DNA of 64,000 bases from Epibacterium sp. Ofav1-8. GTDB taxonomy: Bacteria > Pseudomonadota > Alphaproteobacteria > Rhodobacterales > Rhodobacteraceae. Under the pieces are notes generated by a model, which saw only the letters and a list, made by a program, of their open reading frames with translations, was not told the DNA's origin and searched no databases. Each line of letters opens with the position of its first letter. The first letter of the stretch is position 1. The DNA lies in NCBI RefSeq assembly GCF_022348185.1, contig NZ_JAKRFD010000002.1, positions 372,001 through 436,000 of the forward strand, read 5' to 3'. The translations under genes were made by a program, and so were the position numbers. Shown here piece by piece: positions 58,374 to 64,000 of this stretch.

Positions 58374-58940
58374 TTAGCCGCGCCAGGTGCGGACGACGCC
58401 GCAGTCCATATGAACGAAGTTCGAGCCGTAGTAGCGACCCACACCGCCAGCCTTGCAGGCCTGCGCGGCCTGCGCCATCTGACCAACCGACCGCGACGCG
58501 AGACGCAGATCTGCGGCCTGGCCCTTCATGTGCAAGGAGTTCTTGGCAACACCACGCGAGCGGCTGCGCAGCATCGCGTTGGTCTGCGGGCTGCGGTAAC
58601 CGGACAACAATAGGTAGGGCTCGTTCACCTCCAGGAGGTTGTGCGAGGCCGCCATGATGTCGATGGTGCGCAGATCCATGGACTTGACCTGATCGGTCCG
58701 CCAATCGCGCATGAAGTGGTTGATCTCCTTGACCGCATCTTTGATGTATTTGCCATCAATCCAGTAGACCATGTCGAGGCGTTCGCCTGTGCGACCGGAA
58801 TACATGCGGATGCGGCGGATATCGCCACCTCCGCGGAGGAAGCCTGCTGCCTGGGAGTAGGTGGGGGCGGATGCGACAGTGGTCGCCGCAAATGCCTTCA
58901 AGAGTGCTCGACGGGTAAACCCGGTATTTTTTTCTGCCAT
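58374..58940 (-). CDS. DUF882 family (YcbK-like M15 peptidase), Tat-exported
   Basis: 188 residues. Twin-arginine signal TRRALLKAFAATTVASAP points to Tat export. The mature part holds YLLLSGYRSPQTNAMLR, SLHMKGQAADLR and NFVHMDCGVVRTW, with the His/Asp/His zinc ligands of M15-type peptidoglycan peptidases. Divergent from an L,D-transpeptidase, it is likely part of the same cell-wall remodelling function. Confidence 0.9.
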   Translation of the reverse strand: MAEKNTGFTRRALLKAFAATTVASAPTYSQAAGFLRGGGDIRRIRMYSGRTGERLDMVYWIDGKYIKDAVKEINHFMRDWRTDQVKSMDLRTIDIMAASHNLLEVNEPYLLLSGYRSPQTNAMLRSRSRGVAKNSLHMKGQAADLRLASRSVGQMAQAAQACKAGGVGRYYGSNFVHMDCGVVRTWRG

Positions 58941-59298
58941 TGTGATGAGCGTTGTCCCATACGCTTTTGTTTTCACACTGCCCGATATTTGTCGGGAATT
59001 TACGCGTTTTGATACGCACAGGCTGTATGGCACAGCGAGAATCGCCTGCCAAGACGGGATTGATCTGTGGCCGGAAAGCACCGGATTTTCGGCAAAATCC
59101 CGCGCAGAAGGGGAGGGGCGGGGCGTTTTTCCCCCTCCTGCCGGGGAACAAAACGCCGCTATTGCGGTTTACGGGCACCATTGCGGCCTCAACCACACGG
59201 CTGATGCAAATGTGAATGGACTTGCAAGGGGGTCGTTTACCTACAGTCGGTTAGGGTCTATCTGAAACCCTTGCGTTATATCTTGGAGTGTATTGAGA
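58941..59298. other. Divergent promoter region of DUF882 and L,D-transpeptidase
   Basis: About 360 bp without a gene. Features are a GGGT..ACCC foldback at about 59248-59272 and AT-rich stretches near 58945-58975. No operator recognised. Confidence 0.4.
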
Positions 59299-60921
59299 AT
59301 GTCGCGGCCTTGCGCACCAAAACTTTCGTCCTTTCTCAAAGCGGGGCTGATGGCCTCCGCGTTGGCCGTGTCGCCGCTTTGGGCCAGTGTCTCCCAGGCC
59401 TCCACTGCCGGCTTTCGACAGGCGGTTGCGGAAATGGCGTGGGAAGATGCCGACGTCTCCGCGTTCTACCGCGAGAACGGCTTTGAACCGATCTGGACCG
59501 CCGACACAGAGGACGCCCGGGCCCGGCGTCAGGCCCTGATGCAGGCGCTGGACGAGGCCGCGCAGCACGGGCTGCCCGATATGGCGCCGCGCGTGGTCGA
59601 ATTGACCGAACAGATGCGCGCCGTGCGCTCCACCCGCGATCTGGGCGCCGTCGAAGTTGCGCTGAGCCGCGCGCTTGTGGACTATGCCACCGACCTGCAG
59701 ACCGGCCTGATCGATACGCCGTCCCGCATTGACGACGGCATCGTTCGCAAGAAACATAAGATCGACATGACGGCGCTCCTGCGGGGCATCTCCGAACAGC
59801 GGCCGCATGCCTTCCTGCAAAGCCTCGTGCCCGCTTCGGCGCAATACCGGGCGCTGCTGCGCGAGAAACTGCGCCTCGAAGCGCTGCTGGCCGCGGGCGG
59901 CTGGGGCGCGTCGGTGCCGGTCCGCAAAATGGAGCCGGGCGACACCGGGGCAGGTGTCGTGGCGCTCCGGGACCGGCTGGTGTCGATGGGATACATGGAT
60001 CCGACCGCCAGCGCCGCCTATGACTTTGATCTGGAGGACGCGGTGCGCCGGTTCCAGGCGGAGCACGGGCTGGAAGTGGATGGCATCGCCGGCGAGGGCA
60101 CGCTGAAGGAGCTGAATCGCCCGGTCAGCGACCGGATCAAATCGGTGATGGTCGCGATGGAGCGCGAACGCTGGCTGACGCCGGAGCGTGGCGACCGCCA
60201 CATCCTCGTCAACCAGACGGATTTCACCGCCAAGATCATCGACAATGGCGAGGTGACATTTGTCACCCGCTCGGTGATTGGCCGCAACAGCTACGACCGC
60301 CGCTCGCCGGAGTTTTCCGACGAGATGGAACATATGGTCATCAATCCGAGCTGGTATGTGCCACGTTCGATCGTGACCAAGGAATATCTGCCAAAGCTGA
60401 AGAACAACCCAAACGCCCATAGCTATATCGAAATCACCGACAGCCGGGGCCGGGTGGTGAACCGCAACAATGTGGATTTCACCCAGTTCACCGCGCGCAG
60501 CTTTCCCTTTGCCATGCGTCAGCCGCCCAGCAGCCGCAACGCGCTGGGGCTGGTGAAGTTCATGTTCCCCAACAAGTACAACATCTATCTGCATGACACC
60601 CCGCAAAAGAGCCTGTTTGGGCGCGAGGTGCGCGCCTTTTCGCATGGCTGTATCCGGCTGCAGAAACCGTTCGAATTCGCCTATGCGCTGCTGGCGCGGC
60701 AAACCTCTGATCCGAAACAGTATTTCCACAGCATCCTGAACAGTGGCCGCGAAACCAAGGTGGAGCTTGAGCAGAACGTGCCGGTTCATATCATCTATCG
60801 CACCGCCTTTGTCTCCGAAGAGGGGCGCGCCGAGTTCCGCCGCGACGTCTACGGGCGTGACGCAAAGATCTGGTCGGCACTGGAACAGGCAGGGGTGGCA
60901 CTCCCCGGCGTTCAAGGCTAA
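59299..60921 (+). CDS. L,D-transpeptidase, YcbB/LdtD type
   Basis: 540 residues. Signal peptide in the first 32 or so residues (ending SQA). A scaffold domain with a peptidoglycan-binding helix bundle (GDTGAGVVALRDRLVSMGYM near 215-235) precedes the YkuD catalytic domain. Active site SHGCIRL with the cysteine near residue 450. It makes 3-3 cross-links in the periplasm. The open frame starts at a TTG two codons upstream of ATG 59299; either is possible as GGAG lies 4 nt before the TTG. Confidence 0.92.
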   Translation: MSRPCAPKLSSFLKAGLMASALAVSPLWASVSQASTAGFRQAVAEMAWEDADVSAFYRENGFEPIWTADTEDARARRQALMQALDEAAQHGLPDMAPRVVELTEQMRAVRSTRDLGAVEVALSRALVDYATDLQTGLIDTPSRIDDGIVRKKHKIDMTALLRGISEQRPHAFLQSLVPASAQYRALLREKLRLEALLAAGGWGASVPVRKMEPGDTGAGVVALRDRLVSMGYMDPTASAAYDFDLEDAVRRFQAEHGLEVDGIAGEGTLKELNRPVSDRIKSVMVAMERERWLTPERGDRHILVNQTDFTAKIIDNGEVTFVTRSVIGRNSYDRRSPEFSDEMEHMVINPSWYVPRSIVTKEYLPKLKNNPNAHSYIEITDSRGRVVNRNNVDFTQFTARSFPFAMRQPPSSRNALGLVKFMFPNKYNIYLHDTPQKSLFGREVRAFSHGCIRLQKPFEFAYALLARQTSDPKQYFHSILNSGRETKVELEQNVPVHIIYRTAFVSEEGRAEFRRDVYGRDAKIWSALEQAGVALPGVQG

Positions 60922-60959
60922 GTCTCGGGCCAAGGATCCGGTTCAGGAGGGATGGCCCG

Positions 60960-62033
60960 ATGTTCACCATTCGTGAAATTGCCAATGCACTTGGCGCTGA
61001 GGCGGCTGGTGCGCTCGATCTGACGGTCACCCATGCGGCAGAGCCGCAGGACGCCAAACCGGATGCGCTCGCCATGGCCATGGCGCCGAAATATGCCGAT
61101 GCGCTGGCGCTCGGCAGTGCTCGTGCCGCGTTGCTCTGGGACGGGGCAGACTGGCAGGGCATGGGGCTGGAGGCGGCGATCTTTGCCACCCGTCCGCGCC
61201 TGGCGATGGGCGGCGTGACGCGAATGCTCGACCCGGGTCAGGGAGAACAGCCAGGTATCCACCCCTCCGCCGTGATTGATCCGACAGCGCAGATCGGCGC
61301 CGATGTCAGCATTGGTCCGCTCTGCGTGGTGGGGCCGAATGCACGGATCGGCGAAGGATCGCTGATTGGCGCGCATTGCTTCATCGGGGCCGATGTGACC
61401 ATCGGCGCGCAGGCGCATCTGCGGGAAATGGTGTCGATCGGGGCGCGTGTGACCATCGGTGATCGGTTCCGCGCCCAGCCCGGCGCCCGGATCGCGTCGG
61501 ATGGGTTTTCCTATGTCACCCCAGAGACTTCCGGCGTCGAAAATGCCCGCAAAACACTGGGAGACCAGGGCGAGACCGATGCGCAATCCTGGGTCCGCAT
61601 ACATTCGCTGGGTGCCGTAAGGATCGGAAATGACGTGGAAATCGGCGCCAACTGCACGATCGACAACGGCACCATCCGCGACACCGTGATCGGCAATGGC
61701 ACCAAGCTCGACAACCAGGTACACATCGGACACAACTGCCGCATCGGCAATGATTGCCTGCTGTGCGGCCAGACCGGGCTGTCGGGGTCTGTCGACATCG
61801 GCAACAATGTGGTGCTTGGTGGCCAATGCGGTGTTGCCGACAATCTCTTTGTCGGCGACCGGGTCATCGCCGGGGGCGGCACCAAGATCCTGTCCAATGT
61901 CCCGGCGGGCCGCGTGATGATGGGATACCCGGCGGTCAAGATGGACACGCACACCGAAATCTACAAGGCGCAACGCCGCCTGCCGCGGCTGATGCGCGAA
62001 CTGGATGCGCTGAAAAAGGCTGTTTTCAAATAG
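60960..62033 (+). CDS. lpxD: UDP-3-O-(3-hydroxyacyl)glucosamine N-acyltransferase
   Basis: 357 residues. An N-terminal uridine-binding domain is followed by a left-handed beta helix made of hexapeptide repeats (VSIGPLCVVGPNARIGEGSL and many more). The catalytic histidine lies in QVHIGHNC near residue 256. Third step of lipid A synthesis. Outside the usual bamA-lpxD-fabZ-lpxA cluster, it is followed here by an ACP and a ketosynthase. Confidence 0.94.
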   Translation: MFTIREIANALGAEAAGALDLTVTHAAEPQDAKPDALAMAMAPKYADALALGSARAALLWDGADWQGMGLEAAIFATRPRLAMGGVTRMLDPGQGEQPGIHPSAVIDPTAQIGADVSIGPLCVVGPNARIGEGSLIGAHCFIGADVTIGAQAHLREMVSIGARVTIGDRFRAQPGARIASDGFSYVTPETSGVENARKTLGDQGETDAQSWVRIHSLGAVRIGNDVEIGANCTIDNGTIRDTVIGNGTKLDNQVHIGHNCRIGNDCLLCGQTGLSGSVDIGNNVVLGGQCGVADNLFVGDRVIAGGGTKILSNVPAGRVMMGYPAVKMDTHTEIYKAQRRLPRLMRELDALKKAVFK

Positions 62034-62084
62034 CAAAGCAGTCAGTAAACCTCTGCCAAACTTATCTTCCGCAGGAGCCCCTTC

Positions 62085-62342
62085 ATGAGCACGCAGGACA
62101 AGGTCATTGCAATCATCGCGGAACAGGCGGTGCTGGACCCCTCGGATGTCACTCTCGACAGCACGCTGGAAGATCTCGGGATCGACAGCCTTGGCCTGGT
62201 TGAGAGCATCTTTGCGATCGAAGAGGAATTCGACATCACGATCCCCTTCAACGCCAATGAACCTGAACAGAGCGATTTCGATATTTCAAATGTTGCTGCC
62301 ATCGTGACCGGCATCGACAAGCTGATCGCCGAAAAGGGCTGA
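62085..62342 (+). CDS. Acyl carrier protein (specialised)
   Basis: 85 residues. The phosphopantetheine serine is S35 in DLGIDSLGLVE. The sequence differs from housekeeping AcpP (which is near-invariant around DSLDTVE) and has a longer loop (NANEPEQSDFD). SIFAIEEEFDITIP resembles AcpXL/NodF-type ACPs. Between lpxD and a ketosynthase, it probably carries a dedicated acyl chain for lipid A or another envelope product. Confidence 0.88.
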   Translation: MSTQDKVIAIIAEQAVLDPSDVTLDSTLEDLGIDSLGLVESIFAIEEEFDITIPFNANEPEQSDFDISNVAAIVTGIDKLIAEKG

Positions 62343-62376
62343 TCGCGCCGGACATGGCGGGACAAGAGGATTTGCG

Positions 62377-63585
62377 ATGAAACGCGTTGTGATTACCGGC
62401 GCTGGAACCATTAATGCGCTGGGGCATTCCGTCGCCGAGACCCTGACCTCGATGCGCGAGGGGCGTTGTGGCATCGGCGAACTGGAGTTTCGCGACGTAG
62501 ATCGTCTGGCCATCAAGATCGGTGGCCAAGTCCGTGATTTCGAAGCAGAAGGCCGGTTCAACCGCCAGCAGATGGTGCTCTATGACCGGTTCACCCAATT
62601 CACATTGGTGGCCGCGGGCCAGGCCATCCGGCAATCGGGGCTTGAGTTTACCGGCGACCTCGCCGCGCGCTCCGGCGTGGTGCTTGGCACGGCGGGTGGC
62701 GGCGTTTCGACCTGGGACGACAACTATCGGTCGGTCTACGAGGACGGCAAGAACCGCGTGCATCCCTTTGTGGTTCCCAAACTCATGAACAACGCGGCCG
62801 CCAGCCACGTGTCGATGGAGTATAACCTGAAGGGGCCGAGCTTTACGGTCTCCACCGCCTGCGCCTCCTCCAATCATGCCATGGCCCAGGCGTTCCAGAT
62901 GGTGCGCAGCGGCATGAGCCCGGCGATGATCACCGGCGGGTCCGAATCCATGCTGTGCTTTGGCGGCGTCAAAGCCTGGGAAGGGTTGCGGGTCATGTCC
63001 AAGGACGCCTGCCGCCCCTTCAGCGCCAATCGCAACGGCATGGTCCAGGGCGAAGGTGCCGGGATCTTTGTCTTCGAGGAATATGAACACGCCCGCGCGC
63101 GCGGGGCGGAAATCCTCTGCGAGATCGCCGGCTATGCCATGAGTTCGGATGCCGCCGACATTGTCATGCCCAGCAAGCAGGGCGCGGCGCGTGCGATTTC
63201 CGGTGCGCTGCGGGATGCACGGATCAACGCCGATGAGGTCGGCTATATCAATGCCCATGGCACCGGCACCGCCGCTAATGACAAGACCGAATGCGCGGCC
63301 GTTGCGGACGTGTTTGGGCCGCATGCCGATAACCTTATGATTTCGTCGACAAAATCAATGCATGGGCATCTGATTGGCGGCACCGGCGCGGTGGAGCTTC
63401 TGGCCTGCATCATGGCGTTGCGGGATGGCGTGGTCGCGCCGACCATCGGTTACGAGGAGCCGGATCCCGAATGCGCCCTGGACGTGGTTCCAAATGAGGC
63501 ACGCGAGGCCAAGGTTGACGTGGCGTTGTCGAACGCCTTTGCCTTTGGCGGGCTGAACGCGGTGCTTGCGCTGAAACGCGTCTGA
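62377..63585 (+). CDS. Beta-ketoacyl-ACP synthase (KAS II-like)
   Basis: 402 residues. Cys-His-His triad: cysteine in STACASSNHA (about 162), histidines in NAHGTGT (about 293) and STKSMHGHLIGG (about 329). Close to FabF but paired with its own ACP 34 bp upstream, so it likely elongates a special acyl chain. SD AAGAGG lies before ATG. Confidence 0.9.
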   Translation: MKRVVITGAGTINALGHSVAETLTSMREGRCGIGELEFRDVDRLAIKIGGQVRDFEAEGRFNRQQMVLYDRFTQFTLVAAGQAIRQSGLEFTGDLAARSGVVLGTAGGGVSTWDDNYRSVYEDGKNRVHPFVVPKLMNNAAASHVSMEYNLKGPSFTVSTACASSNHAMAQAFQMVRSGMSPAMITGGSESMLCFGGVKAWEGLRVMSKDACRPFSANRNGMVQGEGAGIFVFEEYEHARARGAEILCEIAGYAMSSDAADIVMPSKQGAARAISGALRDARINADEVGYINAHGTGTAANDKTECAAVADVFGPHADNLMISSTKSMHGHLIGGTGAVELLACIMALRDGVVAPTIGYEEPDPECALDVVPNEAREAKVDVALSNAFAFGGLNAVLALKRV

Positions 63586-63609
63586 GCCATCAGAACACCC
63601 CCCCGAAGA

Positions 63610-63643
63610 AAAACGCCCGCCTGATGCGTCAGGCGGGCGTTTT
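63610..63643. terminator. Very strong bidirectional terminator
   Basis: AAAACGCCCGCCTGA (63610-63624) pairs perfectly over 15 bp with TCAGGCGGGCGTTTT (63629-63643) around TGCG, between convergent genes. Confidence 0.92.
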
Positions 63644-63663
63644 CACATTCAGACCATGCGCGG

Positions 63664-64000
63664 TTACTGCTTGACCACGTCCACGGCGTTGAAGCCGGCG
63701 GTGAAGCCGTTCAGCGACATCGGTACCGACACCGTGGTATCCGGCGAGGGCGCCGGGCGCAGGCTGAAGATCGCCTCGTTGCCCTGTTTGAACGCGTTGA
63801 TGTCTGCTTCGGTCAGGCCGATCTGCGCCACGCAGCCGGCGGAATTGCAGAACGAGAAGTTGTAGCGCTTGCCGGGGGCGCCATCGACCGAGACCGTCAG
63901 GCCGGCCGGCAGCAGCGTTTCCAGCGGCGCAATCACCGTGGCACCTGCAACCGCGAGACCGCCACCGGATTGATCGATGCGGAACAGCGAAACCTCGGCC
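63664..64000 (-). CDS. Invasion-associated locus B (IalB) family protein, C-terminal part
   Basis: The gene enters from the right edge and ends at 63664. The visible 111 residues run from AEVSLFRIDQSGGG through APLETLLPAGLTV, RYNFSFCNSAGCVAQIGL and end LNGFTAGFNAVDVVKQ. The cysteine pair FCNSAGC and the MSLNGFTAGF motif are IalB hallmarks. It is periplasmic; the role outside Bartonella is unknown. Confidence 0.82.
   Translation of the reverse strand, partial: AEVSLFRIDQSGGGLAVAGATVIAPLETLLPAGLTVSVDGAPGKRYNFSFCNSAGCVAQIGLTEADINAFKQGNEAIFSLRPAPSPDTTVSVPMSLNGFTAGFNAVDVVKQ

Overview
The window looks like about 64 kb of chromosome from a marine alphaproteobacterium of the Rhodobacterales, Roseobacter group (Phaeobacter/Ruegeria/Leisingera type; genus not resolvable by eye). 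The reasons are high G+C, a cobalamin-dependent class II ribonucleotide reductase (nrdJ), the ChpT phosphotransferase of the CckA-ChpT-CtrA relay, ornithine-lipid genes (olsBA), ribosomal protein L21 with an alphaproteobacterial C-terminal extension, and many Roseobacter-type transport and methyl-transfer genes. I see no rRNA, IS element, prophage or CRISPR array. Genes are densely packed, with many 4-bp ATGA overlaps.

Layout. 1-5 kb: end of a PpiD-like chaperone, an aminotransferase, fabI-gpt, pdxH, a double cold-shock protein overlapping a DUF192 gene, and tRNA-Pro(TGG). 5-12 kb: a long leader with candidate NrdR boxes, nrdJ, then an MttB-family methyltransferase and a divergent exported protein of unknown function. 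12.6-20.5 kb: cysS-cimA-squalene/phytoene synthase-like, an MFS transporter, alkA-type glycosylase plus esterase, rluE, and an HNH endonuclease. 20.5-24 kb: a three-gene arginine/citrulline operon (arginase, CtlX-type hydrolase, ornithine cyclodeaminase) divergent from an Lrp-type regulator. 24-27.3 kb: dsbB-DedA, tRNA-Leu(CAA), a class II aldolase with a 37-residue micro-protein, and an orphan lysine-rich helical protein. 27.4-37.2 kb: the ugpBAEC glycerol-3-phosphate ABC importer, an orphan TAXI receptor, and an AttH-like secreted protein with its FtsX-type ABC exporter. 37.2-41 kb: K+ channel, YihY, rlmE and Ppx/GppA. 41-43.5 kb: a one-carbon operon (Virulence_fact protein, MetF-like reductase, methyl-THF:corrinoid methyltransferase). 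44-51 kb: tRNA-Ser(CGA), DUF2059, rplU-rpmA, a GNAT, obgE-proB-proA. 50.8-55.3 kb: chpT, DUF3553, olsB-olsA, rpsB-tsf. 55.7-58.2 kb: aroQ-luxR with a lux-box-like palindrome, a crotonase, tRNA-Arg(CCG). 58.4-64 kb: DUF882 and L,D-transpeptidase (cell wall), then lpxD-acp-fabF, and the end of an IalB-family gene cut by the window edge.

How the genes work together. Cobalamin is a recurring theme: NrdJ needs it, MttB-family enzymes normally methylate corrinoid proteins, and the methyl-THF methyltransferase probably feeds a corrinoid protein, plausibly as one piece of a split methionine synthase. A second theme is nitrogen: arginine and citrulline converge on ornithine, which goes to proline (ocd), while proB/proA make proline from glutamate and olsBA use ornithine for phosphorus-free membrane lipid. 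That last point fits with the phosphate-scavenging ugp system. A third theme is the envelope: lpxD, a dedicated ACP and ketosynthase, L,D-transpeptidase, DUF882 and OlsBA.

Gene calls rest on protein family recognition by eye. Where the longest open frame began at a weak non-ATG codon, I moved the start to the ATG best supported by a ribosome binding site. Regulatory sites are inferences from symmetry and position only.
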